From Bradyrhizobium sp. CCBAU 53421 (GTDB lineage: Bacteria; Pseudomonadota; Alphaproteobacteria; Rhizobiales; Xanthobacteraceae), in assembly GCF_015291625.1 (NCBI RefSeq), contig NZ_CP030047.1, positions 3,844,001-3,908,000 of the forward strand: a stretch of 64,000 nucleotides of DNA, in the 5' to 3' direction. A model generated the notes under the pieces. The model ran no database searches and was not told where the DNA came from. It saw nothing but the letters and a program-made list of their open reading frames with translations. Position numbers and translations under genes: made by a program. Below, one piece after another: positions 8,114 through 16,672 of the stretch (its first letter is position 1; each line of letters opens with the position of its first letter).

Positions 8114-8250
8114 CGAGGGCAACGCTAACGGAAAGAAATGGAAAATGCCGTTGAGGCGATCCCGCAATTTGAGCGGTATTGTTAACGGGGCGTTCAGCAT
8201 ACCGCCGCGCCAATCCACGGCACGGCGTTCACACGGCAATCGAACCCGGC

Positions 8251-8904
8251 CTACGACCGTTCCGCTTCCATCTGCCGCAGGGCAGCCTTCAACAAGAGCG
8301 TGAGGCAATCCTTGGCCTCGGCAATGCTTCGGTTCGGATAGGTGCGCAGCGACTGCCACATCTCCCAATCGAGCAGGGTCGCAAGGGCAACCAGCCATTT
8401 CTGCCGCGCCTCGGCGGACACCTGCTCGAGTTCGGTGGCGAACCACTGGCCGACCACGTCGCGAAAGGCCTTGCGTACGCGCAGACGATGTTTCTGCAGC
8501 AGCGGCGAGGTCTCGATCATCGCATTGGAAGCCCGACGATGCGGTGTCATGCGCTCCAGCGCCTGGGCCCGCATGTCGATGAATTGCGCAACGCGAACCT
8601 CAACCGCGCCGTGCAGGACGGATTTCGCAGGCGGTGGCTCGATCGATTCGGGGGGCGTCAGCTCGTCGAGCACCGCCTGCGTGAGCTGTCCCTTCTCCGG
8701 GAAATGCAGAAACAGCGTGCGGATCGATACGCCGGCCCGCTCCGCGATCTGTTGCGCCGATGGACGTGCCGAGCCCTCATTCTGAAGCGCGATGCACGCG
8801 GAGACGATATTGCCGCGGGTGACCTGCGTGCGCTGCCGCCGGCCGTCGGCCGTCTTGACGGACGACTTGGCGGAAGAGAGGCCTGACGTCGAGCGGGAAA
8901 CCAT
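8251..8904 (-). CDS. TetR/AcrR family regulator
   Basis: A 217-residue TetR regulator. The helix-turn-helix lies at about residues 30-75 (ARPSAQQIAERAGVSIRTLFLHFPEKGQL), followed by an all-helical ligand domain with QRAQALERMTP-type helices. I start it at the ATG at 8904, ten bases after AAGGA; a TTG at 8922 is less likely. It diverges from a cluster beginning at 9149, and the spacer carries TGCA-N8-TGCA at 9082-9097. The same operator recurs at 9819-9834 before the MFS gene, so this protein is the likely repressor of the cluster. Ligand unknown. Confidence 0.88.
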   Translation of the reverse strand: MVSRSTSGLSSAKSSVKTADGRRQRTQVTRGNIVSACIALQNEGSARPSAQQIAERAGVSIRTLFLHFPEKGQLTQAVLDELTPPESIEPPPAKSVLHGAVEVRVAQFIDMRAQALERMTPHRRASNAMIETSPLLQKHRLRVRKAFRDVVGQWFATELEQVSAEARQKWLVALATLLDWEMWQSLRTYPNRSIAEAKDCLTLLLKAALRQMEAERS

Positions 8905-9051
8905 GCAATCGCGGTCCTTCAAAGGCTTGATCGTCTCTTAGCAAAATCGATCGCGAGAAAATATTCGCGGCTAGCCAGAGAGCGGATTTTTCCCGCCGCG
9001 GCAAGTCCTTCGCCTCCCATGACCGCGATCTGCGGATGCGCTGACGCCGGC

Positions 9052-9097
9052 TTGACACCGCTGAAGCGGGCAGAATATATTTGCACAAAATTATGCA
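9052..9097 (+). promoter_or_regulatory. Promoter plus operator copy 1
   Basis: TTGACA (9052-9057), 18-bp spacer, TATATT (9076-9081), then immediately the inverted repeat ATTTGCA (9079-9085) / TGCAAAT (9094-9100) whose core is TGCACAAAATTATGCA (9082-9097). The same arrangement recurs at 9789-9834. A repressor at this site would cover the -10 and start point. Confidence 0.75.
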
Positions 9098-9148
9098 AAT
9101 ACATTGCCGGACGGAACGCGTTCGGGAGAACTGCCCGGGGAGGAGCCA

Positions 9149-9766
9149 TTGCCGGATACGAATTATCGCGTGCTGCGGTTTGACGAGCTGACCGTTCGGC
9201 CCAACCGCGGCGAGGAGATCGCCGCGATGCTCAAGGCCGCCGGCGCGCCATCCCATGCGCAAATGCTCGGCGTCTTCGTGCCGCTGATCGGCGTTTCGAG
9301 CAATGTGGTCACTGTCGCCACGAGCTGGACCGGCGAACCCGCGCCGCATGCCTATGAAGGTGCAAACATCGTCAGCGTCCGCAGCCGGCTGTTCGACGTG
9401 CCGGCGCGTGGACAGCAGCCATGCTCCGCCGAGGGCATTTACACCCATCGCTGGTTCGTTGTCGCGCCCGACCAGGTTCAGGCGCTGACCGAGATGAGCG
9501 TCGAGGCGTGGAGATCGTCGGAAGCCGACACCGCGATGCGCATCGCCGGCTTCTGGCGCTGCCGCGAGCCGAACGCCGAGGGTGAGGCGGTGGTGTTGAT
9601 GATCGTGAATTATCCCAGTCTCGCAGCATGGGATGAGAGCCGCTACTGGAAGCCGAAACCCGTCCACCAGGCTCAGCCGAACCGCAACGTCTGGGGCGGA
9701 CTGTTTGCGCGGCGGCGTGAGATCCTGCGCGATTCCTGGGTCACGGTGCACCGGCTGGCAACCTAG
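9149..9766 (+). CDS. NIPSNAP-like / dimeric alpha-beta barrel protein
   Basis: About 205 residues. It probably starts at the TTG at 9149, which has AGGAG three bases upstream and lies just after operator copy 1; no ATG is well placed. The pattern (NYRVLRFDELTVRPNRGEEI, then a central TYTHRWF-like strand and NYPSLAAWDESRYWKP near 160) resembles a NIPSNAP or ABM-type dimeric barrel, but I cannot assign the family firmly. No signal peptide. It is first in the TetR-controlled cluster, followed by the MFS carrier, so a role in handling a small hydrophobic substrate is inferred. Confidence 0.6.
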   Translation: MPDTNYRVLRFDELTVRPNRGEEIAAMLKAAGAPSHAQMLGVFVPLIGVSSNVVTVATSWTGEPAPHAYEGANIVSVRSRLFDVPARGQQPCSAEGIYTHRWFVVAPDQVQALTEMSVEAWRSSEADTAMRIAGFWRCREPNAEGEAVVLMIVNYPSLAAWDESRYWKPKPVHQAQPNRNVWGGLFARRREILRDSWVTVHRLAT

Positions 9767-9788
9767 CGCGCAAAGCATCACCGGCGGC

Positions 9789-9834
9789 TTGACATCGTTC
9801 AAACCGCAAAATTATAAATGCATAAAAATATGCA
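9789..9834 (+). promoter_or_regulatory. Promoter plus operator copy 2
   Basis: TTGACA (9789-9794), 18-bp spacer, TATAAA (9813-9818), then TGCATAAAAATATGCA (9819-9834). The core matches copy 1 at 14 of 16 bases and sits at the same distance from the -10. It would drive the MFS carrier and the downstream genes under the same regulator. Confidence 0.75.
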
Positions 9835-9856
9835 ATAAGATTTCGGAAGGATCGCG

Positions 9857-9964
9857 ATGTCATTCAGCGGCAACGGGAGATCGCGGATCGGTCCGGCGGT
9901 CGTGGTCATCGGGCGCATCGACGGCGCCGGCCGGCCGCGGTCAGCGCGCGTCGCTTGCAACTGA
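9857..9964 (+). CDS. Putative 35-residue leader ORF
   Basis: A short frame from the ATG at 9857, preceded by GGAAGG at six bases, ending in TGA at 9962-9964, ten bases before the MFS start. It begins MSFSGNGRSRIGPAVVVIG. It lies between operator copy 2 and the carrier gene and has a better ribosome site than the carrier, so it may couple translation; it may equally be a relic of a deleted N-terminus. There is no homology I recognise. Confidence 0.3.
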   Translation: MSFSGNGRSRIGPAVVVIGRIDGAGRPRSARVACN

Positions 9965-9974
9965 CGAGGGCAGC

Positions 9975-11243
9975 ATGGCGCAGCAGATCATGGACCCCGG
10001 CTGGAAGGTCGTCGTCGGCTCGGGAATCGGCATTTCATTCGGCGCCGCGCCGATCTTTACCGCGGGCTTCGCGCACCTGACCGGCGCGATGGCGCAGGAC
10101 TATGGCTGGAGCCAGGCCGAAGTCGCCCGGGCCGCAACCATCGTGCTGTCGTCGACGATGGTCGCATATCTGTTCTGCGCGTGGCCGCTCGATCGTCTGG
10201 GATCGCGCAAGTTCGCGCTGATCAGTATTTCCTTGTTCGCCGTGTCGCTCCTCATTCTGAGTCAGGTCGGAAATTCGCTGCTGCAGTTCTATCTCGCCGC
10301 TGCCCTGTTCGGCTTTGTCGGCGCGGGTACCAATGTCGTATCCTATGCCAAGGCGATCTCCCGCTGGTTCGATCAGCGGCGCGGCCTGGCGCTCGGTCTC
10401 GCTGCGAGCGCGCAGGCCGCCGGCAGCTTCATCGTGCCGCTGGCCGCGCACTGGATCATCGCAGGATATGGCTGGTCGGCCTGCCTCGCGGCATTTGCCG
10501 TCTTCGAACTTGTCGTCTGCCTGCCGTTGGTGGCGTGGCTGGTGGTGGACGCTCCGCCTGCCGGCGATTCGGCAACGCAGAATGATGGGCCGCGGCCATC
10601 GACTGAGGCCCAGACGGCGGAGGCCGGCATCAGCGCCGCCGAGATCATTGGCACTCCGACCTTCTGGAAGCTCGCGCTCTGCTTCGCCGTGATCGGGATG
10701 TCGTTCTATGCGATCGCGCCGAACGTAATATACATCCTCAAGCGCCGCGCAGACGTGACCGCCGCCGATGTCGCCTGGATCCAGGCGGCCGGCGCCGTCG
10801 CCGCGCTGTTCGGACGAATTATCGTCGGACATCTGCTCGACCGGCTGCACGCCCGCGTAGTCGGCATCCTCACCGTACTGCTGATGGCGCTGTCCGCGCT
10901 GATCAATGCAACCGCGGACGCATTTGCGCCGATGGTGCTCGCCTCGATCCTGATGGGGTTCTCGATCAGCGGGGAGGCGGACCTGATGCCCTATCTGGCC
11001 GGGCGCTATTTCGGCACGCGATCGGTCTCGAAAGTCTTCAGCTGGCTGCTGTTTGCGTTCTGCATCGGCGCGGCGATCGGCCCGGTCGCGTTCGTCTGGC
11101 TTTCGACATCGAGCGACAGCGTGGTCTTACCGTTGCTGCTGCTGTCGGCCGTGCAGATCGTCCCCGTGATGCTGTTCCTGTCGCTTGGCCGATACCGGAC
11201 GCCGCCCGAGCGCGTCCAAGGCCTTGCCGTCGCGCTGACATGA
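9975..11243 (+). CDS. MFS transporter (oxalate/formate antiporter-like)
   Basis: A 422-residue major facilitator with about twelve membrane helices in two six-helix halves and a cytoplasmic loop near residues 195-215. The loop between helices 2 and 3 contains WPLDRLGSRKF, a variant of the MFS motif A, and the equivalent in the second half is GHLLDRLHARV. The sequence resembles monocarboxylate/OFA-type carriers. The ATG at 9975 has GAGGG at four bases; upstream in-frame codons overlap the previous gene and the operator. It lies in the TetR cluster with an outer-membrane barrel, which suggests inner-membrane uptake (or export) of the cluster's substrate. Confidence 0.88.
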   Translation: MAQQIMDPGWKVVVGSGIGISFGAAPIFTAGFAHLTGAMAQDYGWSQAEVARAATIVLSSTMVAYLFCAWPLDRLGSRKFALISISLFAVSLLILSQVGNSLLQFYLAAALFGFVGAGTNVVSYAKAISRWFDQRRGLALGLAASAQAAGSFIVPLAAHWIIAGYGWSACLAAFAVFELVVCLPLVAWLVVDAPPAGDSATQNDGPRPSTEAQTAEAGISAAEIIGTPTFWKLALCFAVIGMSFYAIAPNVIYILKRRADVTAADVAWIQAAGAVAALFGRIIVGHLLDRLHARVVGILTVLLMALSALINATADAFAPMVLASILMGFSISGEADLMPYLAGRYFGTRSVSKVFSWLLFAFCIGAAIGPVAFVWLSTSSDSVVLPLLLLSAVQIVPVMLFLSLGRYRTPPERVQGLAVALT

Positions 11244-11276
11244 GCCGCGATCGATAGCCCCAGCTGGAGAAGAAGA

Positions 11277-12563
11277 ATGACGCTCAGCGATTTGCCACAG
11301 ACATCTGTATCCGCCGCCGCACCGGCATCCCGGCCGATCCCGCAGGAGGCCAGCCTGTCCGCTGCAGCGGGCGAGGCCTTCGTCTATGCGTTGCCCCTGA
11401 TCGAGATGGCCGCGGTTCGCCGCAACTCACTTGGCCGCGCCGGGGCGCAGAACACGTTGTCGCATCAGCGCGAACTGATCGATCACAGGGCGCGCTGGGT
11501 CACGACGCCGAACAACGACACGCTGTACTCGATCGCATGGCTCGATCTGACGCAGGGCGCGGTTCGGCTGACGATCCCGCCGACGGGGGACCGCTATTTC
11601 TCCGCCGCGCTGATGGACATGTACACCAACAACAATGCGGTGCTCGGCACGAGGACGATCGGCAATGCCGGCGCCACGTTCACCATCATCGGACCGGACC
11701 AGACCGGCTCGGGCCCCGATGTCGTCCGGGTCGCGACCCCGCATGCGTGGCTGCTGATCAGAACATTGGTCGACGGCGCCGCGGATCTCGTAGCCGCACG
11801 CCGGATTCAGGATGGTTTCAAGCTGGAAGGCCCGTCGGGCAGTCCGCCTAATGATTATGCCGAGCGCAACGCGGCCGCGCCGGCGCTGTTCGCCAGCATT
11901 CAGAGCTTGATGACGTCGGATCCTCCTCCGGCGACCGATACCGCCATTCTGCGTCGGATCGCAGCCTCGCTCCAGCCGACGGCGCCGGCGGCAGCGGAGG
12001 CGATTGCCCACGGTGTCGCCGCAGCGCGAACGGCACTGATGGCCGGCCGCCGGCGAATGGAATTCATCGACGGCTGGAGCTATCCGCGCGCGAACCTCGG
12101 CAATTTCGACCAGGATTATCGCTATCGCGCCGCCGTGGCCCTGTGGGGCATCGGAGCGCTGCCGGTCGCCGAGGCGATGTACATGCGCGCCGCGGGAAAT
12201 CGGGAGAACGGCTTCTTCGACGGCATGGCCGACTATCAGCTTCACTTGCCGGCCAGACTGCCGTTGAACGGCTTCTGGTCGCTGACGATGTACGAAGTCG
12301 CCGACGACAATCAGCTGTTCCTCACCGAGAATCCGCTGGGGCGCTACGCCATCGGCGATCGCACCGAGGGGCTGCGGCGCAATCCGGACGGGTCGATCAC
12401 CATCTGGATCGGTCGCAATGATCCGGGTGGCGATCGAACCGCCAACTGGCTGCCGGCGCCGAAGCGCGGCCCGTTCAGCCTGATCATGCGCTGCTACCTG
12501 CCGCGTCAGGAGATGCTGGCGGGCCGCTGGCGCTTGCCTGCGGTCCGGGAAGCCGGAGGCTAG
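11277..12563 (+). CDS. DUF1254/DUF1214 domain protein
   Basis: A 428-residue protein with the DUF1254 N-terminal domain (about 30-160) followed by DUF1214 (about 300-415). Visible landmarks are FVYALPLIEM, VTTPNNDTLYSIAWLDL and, near the end, RLPLNGFWSLTMYEVADDNQ. The family is of unknown function, often found beside outer-membrane and uptake genes. No classical signal peptide is seen at this start, which has GGAG at eight bases. It follows the MFS gene by 33 bases and precedes the barrel gene by 62, so it is part of one transcription unit. Confidence 0.88.
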   Translation: MTLSDLPQTSVSAAAPASRPIPQEASLSAAAGEAFVYALPLIEMAAVRRNSLGRAGAQNTLSHQRELIDHRARWVTTPNNDTLYSIAWLDLTQGAVRLTIPPTGDRYFSAALMDMYTNNNAVLGTRTIGNAGATFTIIGPDQTGSGPDVVRVATPHAWLLIRTLVDGAADLVAARRIQDGFKLEGPSGSPPNDYAERNAAAPALFASIQSLMTSDPPPATDTAILRRIAASLQPTAPAAAEAIAHGVAAARTALMAGRRRMEFIDGWSYPRANLGNFDQDYRYRAAVALWGIGALPVAEAMYMRAAGNRENGFFDGMADYQLHLPARLPLNGFWSLTMYEVADDNQLFLTENPLGRYAIGDRTEGLRRNPDGSITIWIGRNDPGGDRTANWLPAPKRGPFSLIMRCYLPRQEMLAGRWRLPAVREAGG

Positions 12564-12625
12564 AGCATTCAACGATCCGCGGGGATCGACAGGGCGGATC
12601 AACAACAAACGACAAGGGGGCAGGG

Positions 12626-14749
12626 ATGATGCGGAAGGGCGTACTCCCCGGCACGGTCGCCGGGCTGTTCTGCATGCTGGCAGCGGCGCAGGCCGCCGAT
12701 CAAACGAGCGATACGGCGCGCGAGATACCGAGGAAGGCCGTGACGCTGAAGGCGCCGCCGCCGGCCGAAAAGCCGTTCTTCCTGGTCAACGACAACCGCG
12801 TCACCGTCTCGCAGTTTTCGGGAGGCGTTCCCGGCTACGCCAAGAACTCGCAGAGCACGACGCTCGCCTATACGCACTATGACACCTGGGCCTATGGCAG
12901 CAACAGCTTCTCGCTGCTGACGTCGAAATACGATCACGGCGCGGCTACCGCGCCATGCCTCGGGTCCGTGCTCGCGCCGACCGGGCTCTGCGCCGGCGGT
13001 GTGGCGGCTTCGGCGTCGATCCGCAGCACGTTCGGATGGAACGAGCTGTTCGACACCAATGCGTTCTCCGTCGGTCCGTTGACAAACATCTCGTTCCTCG
13101 TCGGCGCGGACGCTTCGCTCTCGAATATCTTCACCGCATCCAGCAACTACGATGTGCTTGCCGGTCTGCAGTTCGGCTTCAGCCTGCCGTACAAGGGCTA
13201 TTTCAACATCAGTCCGATGTACTTCCAGCGCATGCAGCACGGCGCTCAGCTCATGCCCCCGGCCTTCGGCGGCCCCGTGTCGATGCCGCCGCCTTATCCG
13301 GGCCTTCCCGACGGCGTGATGCATTTCACGCCGACCTGGGGATTGGATTTCAACTACTACATGGACCTCGGCTTCCTGCCCGAGACCCTGCAATATTTCT
13401 CGATCAGCGGGCGCGCGGCGATCCGCGGCGCGGACGGCAATGGCGGCTACGGTCCTTATCCGAGAAGCCCGTTCAGCAACCGGACTACCGCCTACGCGCT
13501 CGAGCCGGTCCGCCTGACGCTCGACGCCGGCAAGCTGTTCTGGGGCGCGAGCTATGCGCACCTCGTCGACGTCTGGGCCGCCTGGCGATATGAAAAGAAC
13601 ATCAGCGGCTATGCCGAGGCCTATGACACGTCCTGCATCACCAAGGGTGTCTACAATGGCAGTTGTTCGAGCAATGGCATCTACTACGGCATGACCGTGA
13701 AGCTGGGCGCGCCGGTGCCGGGAACGCCGGCCCTGTCGCCGTTCGGCACGCCGTTCTTCACCAGCGTCGACAACAGCTTCACCTATGGCGTGCTGCCGAG
13801 CGCGACCGCGCCCGGCGAAACCGCAAAGACCGTCAAGCAGGTCTACGCTTTCACCCACACCGACAGCTGGGCATACGGCACCAATCGTCTCTATGCCGAG
13901 CTGTTGAAGTCCGATCACCGCGATCCGGCGTCGCCCTGTTCGGCGATCTACAACCATCCGGCCTTTGGCGCCACCGCGCCTTGCTCGGGCAACATGGAGA
14001 TCAACGCCGCGCTGCGCAGCACGATCGGGTTTAACGAGGTGTTCAACACCACGGCGTTCAGGGCAGGGGCGCTGCGCAACGTGTCCTTCGAAATCGGCGC
14101 CGACGGGCGGACGACGCTGGGCTATGCGGCGCCCGCCAAGGAGGCGATCGTCGCCGGTCTTCAGTTTGCGTTCGACTTGCCGTTCAAGAGCTACCTGACA
14201 ATTGCGCCGCTGTATTATCAGGAGTGGAATCATTCGACCTATGCGGTTCCGAACAACGCGGGCAACAGTCCCTATGGCGTCGGATTATACGGCGTGCCGC
14301 CCTACAAGGGTCTGATGCCGGCCGGCTTCACCGGGACGGTCGACGGCAATCTGCATTACGATCCGACGTGGGCACTGGAGATCGATTACGGCAGTGCGCT
14401 GGACTTCCTGCCGGAAAGCCTGCGCTACTTCTCCTTGAGCGGACATGTCGGCATCTACGGACCGAAGGGCAACGGCGCCTATGGCGGCTACACGCTTCCG
14501 TCGAGCTGGAACACCAGGACGGAGATCAATGCCGAGCCGGTCCGGCTGAGCTTTGACGCCAGCAAGGCGCTTTGGGGCGAGAAATACGCACACTTCGTGG
14601 AAGCCTTCGTGGCGTACCGTTACTGGCACAACAAGTTCGGCCTGGACGGCAGCAACCCCGCCAACGGCATCTGCTTCTTCGCCAACGGCACGAGCAACAA
14701 GAGCTGCACCGAACAGACGGTCTACACGGGAGTAACGGTGAAGTTCTGA
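12626..14749 (+). CDS. Duplicated outer-membrane beta-barrel protein
   Basis: A 707-residue exported protein. The signal peptide is about residues 1-23 (ending AAAQA). Two homologous halves follow, at about 51-363 and 377-707. Each opens with PFF...DN, carries T-HxD-[TS]-WAYG[ST]N, then (I/L)RST-(F/I)G-(W/F)NE, AGLQF-F-LP-K-Y, PTW-L, FLPE-L-YFS-SG and ends in -VYTG/YYG-TVK(L/F). Alternating hydrophobic residues and aromatic girdles indicate a barrel in each half; the C-terminal Phe (TVKF) suits BAM recognition. It probably forms a channel or receptor for the cluster's substrate. Two fused barrels in one chain are unusual. I chose the first of two adjacent ATGs. Confidence 0.82.
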   Translation: MMRKGVLPGTVAGLFCMLAAAQAADQTSDTAREIPRKAVTLKAPPPAEKPFFLVNDNRVTVSQFSGGVPGYAKNSQSTTLAYTHYDTWAYGSNSFSLLTSKYDHGAATAPCLGSVLAPTGLCAGGVAASASIRSTFGWNELFDTNAFSVGPLTNISFLVGADASLSNIFTASSNYDVLAGLQFGFSLPYKGYFNISPMYFQRMQHGAQLMPPAFGGPVSMPPPYPGLPDGVMHFTPTWGLDFNYYMDLGFLPETLQYFSISGRAAIRGADGNGGYGPYPRSPFSNRTTAYALEPVRLTLDAGKLFWGASYAHLVDVWAAWRYEKNISGYAEAYDTSCITKGVYNGSCSSNGIYYGMTVKLGAPVPGTPALSPFGTPFFTSVDNSFTYGVLPSATAPGETAKTVKQVYAFTHTDSWAYGTNRLYAELLKSDHRDPASPCSAIYNHPAFGATAPCSGNMEINAALRSTIGFNEVFNTTAFRAGALRNVSFEIGADGRTTLGYAAPAKEAIVAGLQFAFDLPFKSYLTIAPLYYQEWNHSTYAVPNNAGNSPYGVGLYGVPPYKGLMPAGFTGTVDGNLHYDPTWALEIDYGSALDFLPESLRYFSLSGHVGIYGPKGNGAYGGYTLPSSWNTRTEINAEPVRLSFDASKALWGEKYAHFVEAFVAYRYWHNKFGLDGSNPANGICFFANGTSNKSCTEQTVYTGVTVKF

Positions 14750-14922
14750 GGGCCCTCGTACAGCTTCCTTCGGCAACGGCGCGTGTTCGCACGTACGGAC
14801 CGCCCGCTGCCCGGATCATATTTGCACCACCGGTGTGCGCAGTTCGGCACTGAGCCGGCAATGCAGGCGCGCCTACCTGCAAGGTGCCCCGACGATCCGG
14901 GCGTGCAAACCAGGGAACTGAT

Positions 14923-15672
14923 ATGTCGAGATTGGAAGGCAAGGTCGCCGTGATCAGCGGCGGCAACAGCGGCATCGGGCTCGCTATCGCGCAGCGCTTC
15001 GTGAAGGAAGGCGCGGATGTATTCATCTTCGGCCGGCGCCAGGACGCGCTCGACAAGGCGGTGAGGCTCATTGGCGGCGACGTCACTGCAATCCAGGCGG
15101 ACGCGTCCAGACTTCAAGACCTCGACCGCGTCGCCGGGACCGTTCGAAAAGCCAAGGGCAGGGTGGATGTGGTCGTGTCCAACGCCGGCTTCACCGAGCA
15201 GGTACCACTGCGCGAGATCACGGAGGAACACTACGACCGCACGTTCAACCTGATGGCCAAGGGACCGCTGTTCCTGGTGCAGAAGATGCTGCCGATGATG
15301 GGCGGCGGAGGATCGATCATCCTGGTGTCGTCGGCGATGCACTATATGGGTCTGGCTAACCACTCGACCTATGCCGCGACCAAGGCGGCGGTGCGGTCGT
15401 TCGTCCGGACCTGGGCGGCCGAGTTCAAGGACAGCGGCATCCGCGCAAACCTGCTCAGCCCGGGGCCCGTCGACACGCCGATCATGGACTCCCAGGCGTC
15501 GACGCCCGAGGAAGCCGCGGCGATCCGCAAGATGTATTCCAACTACACGCCGATGCTGAGGATCGGGCGTCCCGAGGAGTTGGCGGCGGCAGCCGTCTTC
15601 CTCGCGTCGGACGAGAGCTCGTTCATGACCGGCTCGGACATGGTCGTCGACGGCGGCGTCAGCAACGTCTGA
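14923..15672 (+). CDS. SDR family oxidoreductase
   Basis: A 249-residue classical short-chain dehydrogenase: NAD(P) loop GGNSGIG near residues 13-19, NAG-type motif SNAGF near 89, catalytic serine in VSSAMHYMG and the YAATK tyrosine-lysine pair near residues 151-155, then the family end SFMTGSDMVVDGG. The ATG at 14923 has CAGGGA upstream. It closes the run of genes that starts with the TetR operators, 173 bases after the barrel gene, so it may be in the same operon or have its own promoter. Substrate not predictable. Confidence 0.9.
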   Translation: MSRLEGKVAVISGGNSGIGLAIAQRFVKEGADVFIFGRRQDALDKAVRLIGGDVTAIQADASRLQDLDRVAGTVRKAKGRVDVVVSNAGFTEQVPLREITEEHYDRTFNLMAKGPLFLVQKMLPMMGGGGSIILVSSAMHYMGLANHSTYAATKAAVRSFVRTWAAEFKDSGIRANLLSPGPVDTPIMDSQASTPEEAAAIRKMYSNYTPMLRIGRPEELAAAAVFLASDESSFMTGSDMVVDGGVSNV

Positions 15673-15704
15673 CCACGACCCCAGACGGATTTTCCTGAAA
15701 TGCC

Positions 15705-16157
15705 TTATGGCTTGGTGTTCCGTTGCGCTTCCACCGTGACGGAGCTCTCGACCGGTTCGTAGGTCTCGGTCACGCAATTGTCGTCGGCCTCGACCTGCCG
15801 GCGATCGAAGACCGCGCCTTCATTGATGAAGACGCGATAGGTCTGCGTCCCGAGCGGCTTGCCGATCACCGACGTCAGTTCGGCGCGCACGCAGGCGGTC
15901 CAGCCGGTGCCGCGCGGGTCGTGCAGCGGAGCGGAGACCCGCACATGGGCCGGCTGCGAGCCGGCGGTGAACACCGAGTCGAGCTTGCCGGCTACCAGCC
16001 GCTTGACATCCGGAGGCGTCTCGAGCGGCGCCGGCTCGGTGGCCTTGACCTTCAACGCCTCCGGCCATACCGCGTGGCTGTCCGCCAGCCCGCAGCCGCT
16101 CAACATGAAGGCGGCGCCGGCCAGCAGCGCCGCCACTTGTACGTGTCCCTGTCCCAT
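15705..16157 (-). CDS. Putative lipoprotein
   Basis: A 150-residue exported lipoprotein. The signal peptide ends in the lipobox LSGC (C22), so the mature protein is diacylated at that cysteine. Two further cysteines (VxACVRAEL and DDNCVTETYE) could form a disulfide in the periplasm. I do not recognise the domain; similar proteins are common hypothetical proteins of Bradyrhizobium. Convergent with the preceding SDR, with its own promoter to the right. Confidence 0.8.
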   Translation of the reverse strand: MGQGHVQVAALLAGAAFMLSGCGLADSHAVWPEALKVKATEPAPLETPPDVKRLVAGKLDSVFTAGSQPAHVRVSAPLHDPRGTGWTACVRAELTSVIGKPLGTQTYRVFINEGAVFDRRQVEADDNCVTETYEPVESSVTVEAQRNTKP

Positions 16158-16317
16158 TCGACTGATTTAATGTGCCGCCGCCCACATTGCGCCCCCCTGG
16201 GGGTGCTGAATTCGCATCGGGCGGCGCTTTGTCGATCAACAAATGTCGAGCGACAAGCTATCCTTGGGGTAGAGGTGTTGCCGGATGTTTCTACGGCTGC
16301 GGGGGAGAGAGACTGAC

Positions 16318-16545
16318 ATGAAAAGCTTCACGGTTGCTGCCGTTATTCTGGCGCTGATCGCGACACCGACCCTGGCCCAGGGCCGGCGCGGCGGCGGCGG
16401 AGACGACAGGAAAACGGAGAAGAAGCCCCAGATCGACGAGAAAGCCTACAAGGCCGCACTCGATCGGATCCCCGAGCCCAAGGAGAAATACGATCCCTGG
16501 GGCGTCACCAAGCCGGCCGCCGATCCGGCCAAGAAGCCGAAATAG
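16318..16545 (+). CDS. Small exported protein, DPWG family member 1
   Basis: A 75-residue secreted protein: signal peptide about 1-21 (ending LAQG), a Gly/Lys/Asp-rich stretch, then AYKAALDRIPEPKEKYDPWGVTKPA and a Lys/Pro tail. Another gene at 22910-23215 has the same layout (YKDSLSKIPDAKGSADPWGAV), so this is a paralogous family. I start it at the ATG at 16318 because the signal peptide begins there and GAGAGAGA lies upstream. Function unknown; the charged tail suggests a periplasmic or surface-binding role. Confidence 0.78.
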   Translation: MKSFTVAAVILALIATPTLAQGRRGGGGDDRKTEKKPQIDEKAYKAALDRIPEPKEKYDPWGVTKPAADPAKKPK

Positions 16546-16672
16546 CCGGTTCACCTGATCGCTGCGACAATTCGGCGTGAGGACCGGCGCCGGCGGCAGC
16601 AGATTGCCGCACGCCATGAACCTTCGGCTGACGGCTCTCGACCCACCTCCGATACCATTGCCGGAGGCCGCC

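Noticed and set aside
9633..11243. Longer MFS reading of 536 codons
   Set aside because: The extra N-terminus overlaps the preceding gene and runs through the promoter and operator; the ATG at 9975 gives a normal MFS start.
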